Below are positions 1 to 12,193 of a stretch of 64,000 nt of DNA, in pieces. The notes beneath the pieces are model-generated. The model made no database searches. It had not been told where the DNA came from and worked only from the letters and a program-made list of their open reading frames with translations. Positions within the stretch are counted from its first letter, which is position 1. Every line of letters starts with the position of its first letter. The stretch is from Salvelinus alpinus. Lineage: Eukaryota; Chordata; Actinopteri; Salmoniformes; Salmonidae. The stretch spans positions 13,443,043 through 13,507,042 of the forward strand of contig NC_092122.1 of the NCBI RefSeq assembly GCF_045679555.1. The letters are read 5' to 3'. The position numbers and the translations under genes were made by a program.

Positions 1-1465
1 TATCACATGAACACACTTTAGACATGACAGTGTATAGAATTGCAAGAAAATTAGCTTTAAAACAGCAACATTTTCTCTCTGCCAACAAGAGGGGTGTGAA
101 CAGTTTGTGTCGTGAACAGTGCTTGTGCCCATAGAAATAGACGTGGCGCCCGCAAGGGGGACGTGGGATGTTGCCCAATGCTGGAAGCGGGGCCTGAGTG
201 AAAAGGTTTGGGAACCTACAGCCTACATGATGTTAGTACAACAGCAAGAATGATGTCCCATTATGTGATCACTGTGACAGCTGTCACCTATGACCTTTCA
301 CACATTTCAAAAGCTTCCATCCTGACCCACGTGTGCCAGGAGAAGGGTGTCTCACCGCACCCTTCCTAGAAAAACTGGAGAAGTCTGTGTTTCTGGTATA
401 TCTCTCTCCTAGTTTAATTGTAGCAAGGGATCTATATGACTGATGGGTTTTGCATTTAGGAAAGTTCTGATCTCATGATTATCTTGTCACTCCCTACAGT
501 AATTTCCTCAGTGACTACCACAGAAATTAAACGGACATGTTAATTAATGTTCAGGCTTTAGGCTATATGAATCCCCCTCAACGAGATAGCCCAGTACCGG
601 AGCATGTAAGCTTTCTCTCGCTTGTGCATACGGAAGTATTATTTTTGGCTTTCAGTACAGATATGCCGTTTCAGTATAAGGAAGTTCTAATAATCTAATA
701 TCCTATTTTTTGAAATATTAACCCCTCTTCAATCCTGATGCAGGTGGTAAAGTCAAACCAAAGAGTAAATACACCGGACATGAACATCACCAAAAATACA
801 TTTAGCATGGCGGACTCAGGTCGAGGAGCCAGCTACACAGTGCCCTGTGACGACTACATCCATGTGGTGGAGTTCAGCCCCTTTGACAGTGGCTCAGCTG
901 CGTCCCTCTTGGCCTATGGAGGAAGCCAGTATGTGGTGGTAGGCACCTGCCGCTTCCAGGTGAGTGGTTGCCTGCCAGATTCCTCTTCCTCATGTCCTCT
1001 TTTCTAGCCTCCCTTCTCAAAATGCATCAGAGAAGATCCTCCCAAGGTTCCTCTCTGAGGAGGCATGGATAGGGGACACAAGGAAATGAGCCAGTGTTTT
1101 GGTTCCATGTGTGATATAAACCACTGCTGTATGTGTGACGTGAACCACTGTTTGAGCAGGAGGAGGACATGGAGGTAGAGGGGGTTGAATTCAACACACT
1201 GCGTGTTTTCCATCATGTGTTACGTGTGGATTGCCTCACATGGAGTCTCGGCTGGACAAGCTGCCCCAACTCATCAGGTAGCCTACCTTAAACCTTTTAG
1301 TTCTTACAGCTGTCTTCTGTCTTTACATCAGGGTGTCTGGTCCTGGAGTGCTGCTGGTTGTTTCAGGCTTTCCTTCCAGCCCTGCAGTAAGTAACACCTG
1401 ATTCAGCTCATCATGGTGCAGACTGACGACATGGTTAGTTAGTTATTTGGACCAGCCACCGCTGT

Positions 1466-2381
1466 GGGTTGAAGCTGCGCTACTGTTTTTTTTTCTTAAT
1501 CCCCTATGTAAAATGTATTTATAAAGTCCTTTTTATATCAGCAGATGTCACAAAGGTCTTATACAGAAACCCAGCCTAAAACCCCAAAGAGCGAGCAAGC
1601 AAGCAGGAGAGGGCGAGAGGGATACTTAAGATCACACAGGACTCCAATAAGACAGGAGAAAAACATCAGATAGGACAGACCCACCCTAGCCCCCCGGCAG
1701 ATAGACAATTGCAGCATAGATATTGGGGACTGAGACGGAGGGGTCGGGAGACACTGTGGCCCTGTCCCACGATACCCCCAGACAGGGCAACCCACTTTGC
1801 CAAAGCACAGCCTCCACACCACCAGATGGATATCAACAGACCACCAACTTACTACCCTGAGACAAGGCAGGGTATAGCCCGCGAAGATCTCCCCCACCAC
1901 ACGAGCCCGAGGGGGCGCAAGACCAGACAGGAAGATAACATCAGTGACTCAACCCACTCAAGTCGAGTATAGCGAAAAGAGCCTGGCAAGACGTGATGCA
2001 CGCCTCCTACTAACGACATGGGAGAGCACTAGCAAGCCACTTATTCAGTCCCCGTAATAGGGTCAGTGGAGAGAATCCCAGTGGAGAGAGGGGAGCCGGC
2101 CAGGCAGAGACAGCAAGGGTGGTTCATCACTCCAATGCGTTGCTGTTCACCTTCGCACCCCTGGTTCCAGACTACACTCAATCATAGGACCTACTGAAGA
2201 GATGAGTATTCAGTAAAGACTGAAAGGTTGAGACCGTTTCTGCATCTCTCATATGGATCGGCAGACCATTCTATAACAATGGAGCTCCATAGGAGAAAGC
2301 TCTGCCTCCAGCTGTTTGCTTAGAAGTTCTAGGAACATTGAGGCCTGTGTCTTGTGAACGTCGGGTACGTGTAGGTATGTA
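1466..2381. repeat. Dispersed salmonid-type repeat in nup37 intron 2
   Basis: Non-coding sequence with features I associate with a common salmonid interspersed family (AAACCCAGCCTAAAACCCC, then CTCTGCCTCCAGCTGTTTGC, then TACGTGTAGGTATGTACGG). It appears truncated at the right. Family name not assigned. Confidence 0.5.
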
Positions 2382-3598
2382 CGGCTGAACCACCTGCTTA
2401 TCCATCTACACCACCTCTGTGTCAGTCAGTGGTATGAAGCCCTCAGTAGTCTTGGCCCAGCTGTATTCTTCATTCACCTACCGTATGAAGCCCAGTCATC
2501 ATACTAGTCTGTGGCCCACTGTAGTGGTGGAATACCAACCCAGTTATTTCAGGTGTGGTTTGATTTAAAAAAAGGAAGTTGAACGTTATTACATAGAAAG
2601 CAAGGTTTTCCTCTTAATTGGAATGGTGGATGGGAATGCTGTAATCCCGCGGGACATGTTTCCAAGTTGCTTTAATTGAAAGGGAAAGGCAGTGATACTT
2701 CCTGACCTTTCGTGGTTAAATCTGCAGGGCCCTGGAGGCCGGCGTGTGACGTGCGCACGTGTTATTGCACTGATGGCTCCCCCGCTCAAGTTCCGTCCCT
2801 CCCCTAGTTTTACACGTAGTTATGCCTTCCAGGAAAAGCAGTGTTCTCACGGGCGTGCCTGAGGCAGGGGCCGGCAAGGGTGCTAGGAGGAGAGGGGGGG
2901 GGGGGGTAAGGGGCTTACATTGGGAGGCTCCCAGATTCTACCAGGCCAGCCATGTGAGGTCCAGTCAGGAATACTTCCCCAGCATTAGCTCAGGGTCAAA
3001 ACAGACCTAGTCATTAGTCAACCCTGTGACATTGACAACTCTTTGAAGATTGTCTCATGAAGAAATGTTCTCCCACTTGGCACCTGTTCTTTCATTGATA
3101 ATATTCCTGCAGTGTAGGCTAAATCTAGATAGCTAGTTCATATTGCAAGACTGTGAAGTATGTATTGAATTAGAGGTTTGATGAGTTGAAAGAAGGGTGA
3201 AATGCCCTCCACAATTCACTGACTACTAGGCTATGTATCAGTTGTTGGTATACTCACCTGTACCAGTTGCTTGGGGGAATATTCTGGCTGTCTATCGTGA
3301 TATCATGCCAAATCCGTCTGTTCCTGCGACTGCAAATGTGTGAAAATGCGTCTGTTTTTCTTGCAATATGTGTGTTTTTCTTGCGATATGTGTGTTTTCC
3401 TTGTCATAAGTGAGTTAGTGTAATTGTGTAAGTAATTGCAGGCGCTGGTATATACTACGACTGATTAGAGGCAAAGTCGTCCCCCAGGTGTTAGAAATGC
3501 TCAGATGGCGTGAGGAATCTTTGTTTTTCTCCATGTTTATCTTCGCAATTAGAATCTCCCTGGCAGTGTTTCCATTGATCCATGTCCAAGTTTTTACC

Positions 3599-3617
3599 AC
3601 ACACGCACACGCACGCG

Positions 3618-3683
<66 letters not shown>
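3599..3683. repeat. (CA)n microsatellite with CG-variant start
   Basis: About 85 bp of CA dinucleotides in nup37 intron 2, the first 30 bp interrupted by CG steps, shortly before the exon at 3837. Confidence 0.97.
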
Positions 3684-3684
<1 letters not shown>

Positions 3685-4662
3685 GGTGTCAGCCCGGGCT
3701 GCAGTGCATTCAGACACACGCATAGACCTGGACGTGTGCCTGGGTGCGTGTACGTACGAGTGTCTTATAGTAGGATGGGCTCTTTTTTGATGTTCTCTTT
3801 GTTTATCTTTTTCTCTCTCTCTGTCTTTCCCACCAGATTTTGCACTGCTGCAGCAGACAGAAAAGTGAGGCTGTTGACTTCTGATCTTCAGAATCAACAT
3901 GAAGTCAAGGTAGACTACTGGTGCCCCTGCTCTCACGACTAGATCCCACTGGAACTACTGCACCTGTCAGTTCAGTTGGCATCTGGTTTCTTTAAAACAA
4001 ACCGTTTGTATATAGCACACTGACAGTAGGCACTTAGTGAATGGCTTTTATATTAGCCTAATCAAGAACCCAGCGCACACAAGGAGCCAGGGAACTGTCA
4101 TACAGTCTATGGGAGGCTCGCACCAAATGCAGCGTTTTGTTAATTGTATCTTCTGTGGCGATGTCTGTGTGGTTGTCTAGGTGATGGAGGGTCACACCAG
4201 CTACATCAACCACTTAGTGTTCGAACCCACGGAGGGGAAACAAATGGCTTCGGTCAGCGATGACCATACATGCAGGTCAGTCCGAACCTCCTCCCGGTCT
4301 CATTCAGCAAGAATAATATGAGTGTGTGAGAGTGTCTTCCCCCAGCTCTTGGATCTGTGTTCTGTTCTCTGTTAATGGTGCAGAACGTCCTGACTGTGTT
4401 TCCAAAATGAAACCCAATGCTTATCACAACACACCCCGGTGTTGCCGTGCGTAAGCACACAGCCGCTTCTCCAGCTTTTTAAAGTAATTGGTTAAATATG
4501 GAAATCCAATTAGCTGCAGTAGTGGTGGAGGTTGTTCCCCTCCTTAGGGTTGACTCTTAACAAGGTCCCCCAATGTGGCCTATCAATCAGTAGCTAGGTA
4601 GTGGAGCAAGGAAGGAAAGAGTGTGTCGTTAGCCAAAGGGGTAACCATGGGGTAACCATGGC

Positions 4663-4832
4663 ACAGGAGGTTGGTGGTACCTTAATTTGGGAGAACGAGC
4701 TCATGGTAATGACGAGCAGAATCAGTGGAATGGTATCAAATACATAGTTACCCGGTGTTTGCTATTCCATTTGCTCCGTTCCGGCTATTATTATGAGCCG
4801 TTCTCCCCTCAGCAGCCTCCACTGAACCTGAG
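4663..4832. repeat. Fold-back (palindromic) MITE
   Basis: CAGGAGGTTGGTGGTACC at the left and GCAGCCTCCACTG at the right are the ends of a common salmonid fold-back element. The middle (CAGTGGAATGGTATCAAATA versus GCTATTCCATTTGCTCC) is also inverted. Confidence 0.65.
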
Positions 4833-6597
4833 GGGACCTCCTGTTACCTTAGTAACTAGGGTTGTTGCTAGGGTCTAGACAGGGTGAAAGCCTGGCCCAA
4901 ATCCTACTCCCTCTTTGCTCCTTCCCACACAATGTGAGCTCTTATTGTTTGACCAGTGATTGATGGGGGAAAACGTTTAATCAAGTTAGCAACTTAGAAA
5001 TGAATGACTGGCCCCTACTTTTCTCTCCGCTATGGCCTGAAAGAGCACGTCTCTCATATCCATCTTTAAACCCAAAGCTCCCTGGATGAGAAACACACCT
5101 GAAACATCTGCTTTCTATTCATAAACTCTAAAATTTCAGGAGCCTGAAGCTCGCGGTTACACTTCCAGTCATCAAAAACAGGCCATGGTTGAATTATCTC
5201 CTCAATCTCCTTCCGGCCTGCCTAAATGCTCTAAAGTGTTGGTTAGGATGAGGGCTGTGGGGAGAGAGAGGCCTCAGCTAGGGCTGGTGATGAAGCTCTG
5301 CTACTGCGAGAAACATCAGCGCACAGTTCTCCCTCAGCCTCCCTCTATAATGGTCTGGCCAGAGAAAACAGGGGTACGCTTTCTCGGCTCCATCTGCAGA
5401 AAGATTTAAATTCTGTCACGTTGAGAAAATATGGGACGCAGGAGGAAGAGTGAGGTGGAACTAGGGAAAGATCAAGTTAACAGGAGAGGGGCCTTCCAGG
5501 CAGCCCACACAAACTGAGACCCCTGATAGGGTGAGAGAAAAGAACAGTGGACCGGCTTCTCTACTTGCGTGCGTGTTCGTACACTTGGCAGGTTGTCCTA
5601 CCATAACTCTGCTGTGTTCTTTGTCAGCACTGTCCTTTCCTGCGTGGGAATTCTACTCCAGCCGGAGAAGCCACCTGTAGCAGCTAGAAGGAGGTCACCG
5701 CCTCCCACTGAGGTCAGAGTGTCTGCCAGAGGTCCCAACCTCTCTGGGCTCGGCTCCCATTGTGTCTGATAGCTTCCAGTTGGATTTGCAGTAGGTATGT
5801 TTCTGTTGTGTGACAGCTCTGGCTTCGTGTTGACACGGATCAGCAGAATACAGCTTACTCAAAGGGCTTGAACAGAGACACCTGCTGCAACTATTTGATG
5901 TGCGAGATCTACTCTGTGTGTGTGATCTACTCTGTGTGTCATCCTTTTGGGAAGTATTTCTGAGGCGTTATCACAACAGTTTGAGCCTTTCTCCCCACTC
6001 TAGCCCGTCAGTCAAGATATCTGTCAGTTAGTATGTCCATGTCCACTCTACAACATCCCAGTCTTTCATCTCCTCTTTTCAAATTTTCTTCTCATGTTCT
6101 CACGCTTTCTTTTTGCTCCGTTGTAGGGGATCCCATCATCAACTCTAGCGAGAGGAGCAAACCGATCCAATAAAAATGACTAATGGCCGAGATAATTATT
6201 TCAACAGTCCAAATGTCTGTTAAAGAACGTGTTATTGTTCAAGACACTTGAGCAGGTCCGATCAAGATGGATGTTGGTGTGGTTTCGGGGAGGACGGCGT
6301 GCTATGCACCTCTGCCTGGACTCCCCTGTGAGGCTCTGAGGCGGGATTACTGTTTGTATTTCTCAACCCTCGTTCCGCCGAGAGTCACCAAGGTTATTTA
6401 CCCTGCACACTCTCATAATTTAGTTCACACGGTGCACACTACGTTTCCCATTTCCTCCACTCATTTGGAAACCATTGACCAAAATGAAAAGGTGTGGCTG
6501 CTCACATCTACACACAGACTTCAAATGCAGTCTCGCCTTTCAACTCTATTGTACATAAAGCCCAGTGTTATTGCTTGATGTCACGTCAGTTGTTGTG

Positions 6598-6771
6598 TTT
6601 TTATTTTTTTATTTTATCCATTATTTTACCAGGTAAGTTGACTGAGAACACGTTCTCATTTGCAGCAACGACCTGGGGAATAGTTACAGGGGAGAGGAGG
6701 GGGATGAATGAGCCAATTGTAAACTGGGGATTATTAGGTGACCATGATGGTTGAGGGCCAGATTGGGAATT

Positions 6772-6805
<34 letters not shown>

Positions 6806-7075
6806 ACGATAAGTGCCATGGGATCTTTAATGACCTCAGAGAGTCAGGACACCCGTTTAACGTCCCATCCGAAAGACGGCACCCTACACAGAGCAGTGTC
6901 CCCAATCACTGCCCTGGGGCATTGGGATCTTTGTTTAGACCAGATGAAAGAGTGCCTCCTACTGGCCCTCCAACACCACTTCCAGCAGCATCTGGTCTCC
7001 CATCCAGGGCCTGACCAGAACCAACCCTGCTTAGCTTCAGAAGCAAGCCAGCAGTGGTATGCAGGGTGGTATGCT
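6598..7075 (-). mobile_element. 5S-rRNA-derived SINE
   Basis: Read on the minus strand the head (about 7075-6990) resembles 5S rRNA: TACCACCCTG, GAAGCTAAGCAGGGT and GGATGGGAGACC occur in 5S order. The body continues to an AT-rich tail near 6600. SINE3-type elements have this design. Confidence 0.7.
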
Positions 7076-8755
7076 GCTGTTATGCAATTACACAGCGCTG
7101 TGTCAGTGGTGGTCTCAGTCTTGTTTCTTGCCCCCTTTCACCTTGTTCAGCAAGGATTACATAGAATAAAAAATAAAATAAAAATCTTTCCCCATTTGAA
7201 GGGCAAAGTGGTGGACCACAACTTGGCCGGATGCGGCGTAGCGTGCGATTGAACTCTGCTTGGCGAGTGGTCTGAGAAGAGAGGGTTTATGCTTGTTTGT
7301 CTGCTGTGGTCTGAGGTTTCCAACCTCGCTCATGCTCTATGGAAGAGGGTCTGCACCGCACTCTACACAGGGCCATTCTGACTTCTGTGTCGTGTCAAGA
7401 AGCAAAAGCTCTCATGGAGAAATATCCCCTGCAGGGAAGACACAGGAAAAGTTGTGTTTGTTTACTGAGGTCTTCATCTGGGATGGGGCAAAATCATATC
7501 CTCTCCGCCGCGACTCTGCAAACATCTCTCCAACATGTTTGACATTTAGACAGGCTTTGGGTCTTTATTAATGTCTTCTGCATGACCTCATCAGTCAACG
7601 CATTCACATCGGTCCCAACCATACGGTCCTTAAAAAATATATTTTTAACCACTTGCAAGTTTATTCCTCCCTGGTTCAGGGGAATGTTCTGTTAGATACG
7701 AGGCCTTGTGTTCGCTGAGGAGGGCTCAGATGTGGTTGAAGAGTAGATCCTGGTCTCGGGAGCAGCCTGTCCTCTCCAAGTGTTTTATTACATCTGGGAG
7801 CACGTTTGCCTTGTCCTCGGCCTTCTCGCTCGTCAGTGCAGGGCCCCGCCCGCCTGTCTTCACAGCTCAAGGGGGAGATTACAACCAAGATCCCTTTTTC
7901 CCTGAAAGAAGGGCAGTACTAGTGAGGCTCTGTGTGCGCATCTCTTGGACAACTGACAGAAGTTAGATAAATTACAGGCAGGCATTACGTGCTTTCATAA
8001 AAACACTGGCATCACTACAGGCCTGGTGTGTGCTGCTCACTCATTAGAGTACATTCCCGAAGAGAGTCTCACAGACGCCTGGGGAAAGATGGGTTTGGAT
8101 GGAAGCTTGTAACTTTTTTGACATGGATCCTGTGAGACAAAAACAGCCAGCCAGCCATGATGTCTTTCTTATATATTTTTAGCTGCCATTAGCGTGTGTA
8201 ATCCTTTGTTTTGTGTGCTGTCAGCACCAAGGCGTCTGCCTGCGCTGTGCTGCGCGTCATCTCCTCTCCCCACACAGGGGGTGGCTGTACTCCGGAAGCT
8301 ATTTTTAGCGCTGCCGCGCGTCCCACTCCAGCACAGCTAATTGAGTGCTTATTAATCTTGTTTTTTGGACTTGATAATTTCTCATTTTTGACAGGACCTG
8401 TTTTATCTGAAGCTTCGGACCGGGTTGTTTGTTTGAATCGCAGACTTCCTGTCTGAGGTTGTTTTCTAAACGGGTAGTTGAGGACAGGAGAATCATTTTC
8501 TTACAGTCCTTAAATGGTTCATTTCCCCTGAGCACACCCCCTCTCCGACCATCCTGTAGTGTCCAGCTAGTGCCCTTTCCCTTTCATGCCAGATGGCCTC
8601 TCTTGTCCCCACAGGGTGTAGGACCTGGAGGGGAATGAATCCACTACATTTAGACTAGGCTCCCCTGGCGTCAGTGTGTGCTGGCATCCTGAAGATGTCT
8701 TCAAGGTGCGTACAGTAACAGTGCTTTTCAGTTTCATAATGAGAGTTTAAATAAT

Positions 8756-9176
8756 TAGTGAGAGTGAAAAGTTCTAGTGTGAGAGTGAAAAGTTCTAGTG
8801 TGAGACTGAAAAGTTCTAGTGTGAGAGTGAAAAGTTCTAGTGTGGGGTTGAAAAGTTCTAGTGTGAGAGTGAAAAGTTCTAGTGTGAGAGTGAAAAGTTC
8901 TAGTGTGAGAGTGAAAAGTTCTAGTAGGAGAGTGGAAAGTTCTAGTGTGAGAGTGAAAAGTTCTAGTGTGGGAGTGAAAAGTTCTAGTGTGGGAGTGAAA
9001 AGTTCTAGTGTGGGAGTGAAAAGTTCTAGTGTGGGAGTGAAAAGTTCTAGTGTGAGAGTGAAAAGATCTAGTGTGAGAGTGAAAAGATCTAGTGTGAGAG
9101 TGAAAAGATCTAGTGTGAGAGTGAAAAGATCTAGTGTGAGAGTGAAAATATCTAGTGTGAGATTGAAAAGATCTCG
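8756..9176. repeat. 21-bp minisatellite, 20 copies, in nup37 intron 5
   Basis: The unit is based on GAGAGTGAAAAGTTCTAGTG. The first and last comparable positions differ by 399 bp, exactly 19 periods. The last units carry GATCT instead of GTTCT. The array ends about 30 bp before the exon at 9205. ORFs here (SSVRVK repeats) are artefacts. Confidence 0.95.
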
Positions 9177-9715
9177 CAATACTAAACCTTGATCCTCTGT
9201 ACAGCTGATGGTGGCCGAGAAGAAAGGGACAATCCGCTTCTATGACCTGGTTACCCAGCAAGCCATTCTTTCTCTGGATTGCGGCCAGTCGACACTCATG
9301 TCGGCCGACTGGTGCCTCACCAACACCATCAAGGTGGGCGCGGTGACGGGCAGCGACTGGGTCATCTGGCATATTACCCGCTCCAGGTGAGTGGCAGGAC
9401 AGATGCTTGTGACCGACTGGGTTTGAAACCGAGTCTCTAGCACGCCAAAATACTTTGTTAGCCCCAAGAGCTAACACAAGTCTTAATGTCTCAGACAAGG
9501 TTACCCATCACCTCAGTTACATACTGTGTAATGCTACCGTATGAAGGCATGGGTTTTGTTAATAGTTATTTGTCTGTTTGTAGTTACCCACAAGAGAAGA
9601 GGCCTGCCCATGTAGAACGAGCAGGAAACTTCAGGTAACTGCTTTGTCCATGCTTCCAAGGTCCTTGCTATCTGGTATCCTTGGGATGTCCCTCCCCCAT
9701 TGAAATTGAAATGTT

Positions 9716-11055
9716 AAACTTCTTATGGCTGGGGGCAGTATTGAGTAGCTTGGTTGAATAAGGTGCCCAGAGTAAACTGCCTGCTACTCAGTCCCAGAAG
9801 CTAAGATATTACAAATTATTAGTATATTTGTATAGAAAACACTGAAGTTTCTAAAACTGTTTGAATGATGTCTGTGAGTATAACATAACTCATATGGCAG
9901 GCAAAAACCTGAGAAAAAATCCAACCAGGAAGTGGGAAATCTGAGGTTTGTAGTTTTTCAACTCATCTTATATCCTGCCTGTTTGGCCCTGTCCGGGGGT
10001 ATCATCGGATGGGGCCACAGTGTCTCCTGACCCTCCTGTCTCAGCCTCCAGTATTTATGCTGCAGTAGTTTATGTGTCGGGGGGCTAGGGTCAGTCTGTT
10101 ATATCTGGAGTACTTCTCCTGTCTTATCCGGTGTCCTGTGTGAATTTAAGTATGCTCTCTCTAATTCTCTCTTTCTCTCTTTCTTTCTCTCTCTCGGAGG
10201 ACCTGAGCCCTAGGACCATGCCTCAGGACTACCTGGCATGATGACTCCTTGCTGTCCCCAGTCCACCTGGCCGTGCTGCTGCTCCAGTTTCAACTGTTCT
10301 GCCTGCGGCTATGGAACCCTGACCTGTTCACCGGACGTGCTACCTGTCCCAGACCTGCTGTTTTCAATTTTCTAGAGACAGCAGGAGCGGTAGAGATCTC
10401 AATGATCGGCTATGAAAAGCCAACTGACATCTACTCCTGAGGTTCTGACTTGTTGCACCCTTGACAACTACTGTGATTATTATTATTTGACCATGCTGGT
10501 CATTTATGAACATTTGAACATCTTGGCAATGTTCTGTTATAATCTCCACCCGGCACAGCCAGAAGAGGACTGGCCACCCCTCATAGCCTGGTTCCTCTCT
10601 AGGTTTCTTCCTAGGTTTTGGCCTAGCGCCAAATATTTAAACTGAGATTTTTGGATATAAATATGCAGTTTATCGAACAAAACATACATGTATTGTGTAA
10701 CATGAAGTCCTATGAGTGTCATCTGATGAAGATCAACAAAGGTTAGTGATTAATTTTATCTCTATTTCTGCTTTTTGTGACTCCTCTCTTTGGCTGGAAA
10801 AATGCCTGTGTTTTTCTGTGAGTAGGTGCAGACCTAACATAATCGTTTGGTGTGCTTTCGTCGTAAAGCCTTTTTGAAATCGGACACTGTGGTGGGATTA
10901 ACAACAAGTGTATCTTTAAAATGGTGTAAAATACTTCTATGTTTGAGGAATTTTAATTATGAGATTTCTGTTGTTTTGAATTTGGCGCCCTGCACTTTCA
11001 CTGGCTGTTGTCATATCGATCCTGTTAACGGGATCCCAGCCATAAGAAGTTAAAT
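9716..11055. mobile_element. Non-autonomous element with TIR AACTTCTTATGGCTG, nested insert inside
   Basis: Inverted termini AACTTCTTATGGCTG (about 9718) and CAGCCATAAGAAGTT (about 11039-11053), flanked by TTAAA-like sequence, bound a repeat in nup37 intron 7. It is interrupted at about 9967-10625 by another common repeat, whose right end carries GGTTCCTCTCTAGGTTTCTT. No ORF of note. Confidence 0.7.
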
Positions 11056-11710
11056 GGTTACGGTAAGGGTTATGGTTAGGGTAGAGGGTAGGAATGTCCC
11101 AAGGATCCTGAATGCTTCCAATTCCTCTGACCTTCATGTTGTGGTAGTCCGGCTGATACCGCTGCTGCCGACGACGTCCATGATAATGGCTGTGGTGATG
11201 ATGATAATGGTGATGGCAATTACTGTAACCACGGGTGTCATGGTCTTCCAGGTGGTCTCGAGTCAATGAGAATCTCTTCTCCACAACAGGCAAGATCAGC
11301 AGTCAGTTACTAGTGCATCACCTGGGTCACCCGCAGGTCAGTGAGTTGTGTGTTTGGCTGTTTGCATTGACACAGTGTGTCAGTTTCTGAGTAATAAAAG
11401 TGTGGGAATAATGTTCAGTAAGAGTGTTGGAAGTAAGGATAACGTAACGTGCTTCCTGGACCTGGTTTCTTATGTTTATATGGTGGTGTTGTTGCAGCCC
11501 GTGATGATTGGATCAACCACGGTGGGGGCGGGTCTAAGCTGGCACAAGTCCCTCCCACTCTGTGTCATTGGCGGTGACCGAAAGCTCTCTTTTTGGATGA
11601 CAGAAATGTAATGCAGTCACTTCCTATGGACGTATTAGAGGTAATGCAAATGTACATTGAAACTGTTTGACCTGAGGTGTGGTCGGATATTTCTATTTTC
11701 ATAATTTTTC

Positions 11711-11716
11711 AATAAA
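11711..11716 (+). terminator. nup37 poly(A) signal
   Basis: A canonical AATAAA lies 100 nt after the nup37 TAA stop, in an AT-rich 3' UTR. It is the first such hexamer downstream on this strand. Confidence 0.6.
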
Positions 11717-11958
11717 GTATTTCATTTTCCATGTTTTTGTTTGCTTTGAGTTCTGTATTTAAAGTTTAGACACATCCTGGACTTTTGATGTTTATTTAAG
11801 AGTCCGACAACTGACCGCCCAGACAAACAGACAAACTGTCATACCCAGACAAACAGAAAGGTGGAACTTGGCTTCTGTGAAAAGCGGGGCTGGTTCTGTC
11901 TTTCTCAGAAGCTTTGTATCAGTACTAGTTTGTTATGATGTTCTGCCAAGCGCCTCAG

Positions 11959-12193
11959 GGTGAGCTGCAGGTCACAGGAATGTGTGCGCTCAATGCTGCC
12001 AGCACTCTACTGGTCAACATCACAATCCCTCTACAGGTGCTTACTCTCTCTCTGTAAAACAGACATACACACTCACCCATACACATAATCTCTGTCTCAC
12101 ACACACACACACACACACACACAGCTGTCCCCACCCCTGTAGGTCCTATTCCACCTGCAGAGTGAGGCCTGCGAAGGGGAAGGCCTAATGCAG
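11959..12193 (+). other. Two putative exons downstream of nup37, gene unknown
   Basis: Segments 11959-12036 (26 codons, GELQVTGMCALNAAS...) and 12143-12193 (17 codons, VLFHLQSEACEGEGLMQ) are open, both phase 0, and bordered by AG acceptors and GT donors, with a CA repeat between them. The joined peptide looks protein-like but I do not recognise it. A possible third exon at 14783-14842 has an uncertain phase. These could be chance or remnants of another decayed gene. Confidence 0.25.
12098..12123. repeat. Short (CA)n microsatellite
   Basis: About 26 bp of CA dinucleotides between two putative exons downstream of nup37. Confidence 0.9.

Larger units (their letters stand above)
807..11611 (+). 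pseudogene. nup37: nup37 (nucleoporin 37), nine coding exons, disrupted
   Basis: Nup37 is a WD40 beta-propeller subunit of the Nup107-160 (Y) complex of the nuclear pore. Coding exons seen: 807-959 (start MADSGRGASYTV, strong ATG context), 1160-1277, 3837-3909, 4181-4275, 8615-8705, 9205-9386, 9584-9634, 11252-11336 and 11498-11611 (ends FWMTEM, TAA). All have AG/GT borders. Recognisable Nup37 stretches include GHTSYINHLVFEP, SVSDDHTCR, LMVAEKKGTIRFYDL and PLCVIGGDRKLSFW. Exon 2 is 118 nt, but the phases of exons 1 and 3 require a length of 3n+2; about 7 nt are missing where a Pro-Glu pair is expected near 1244. The shifted frame reaches a stop in exon 3. Exon 2 also carries unusual substitutions. 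Exon 5 reads AGG GTG TAG, a stop at 8619-8621 where a WD-repeat Trp is expected. Identity is sure; non-functionality is inferred from two independent lesions, barring assembly error. Confidence 0.88.

Noticed and set aside
8655-9498. Repetitive ORFs on both strands near nup37 exon 6
   Set aside because: Generated by the 21-bp array.
11054-11095. Interstitial telomere repeat
   Set aside because: Only a few degenerate GGTTA/GGGTTA-like words; no TTAGGG run.
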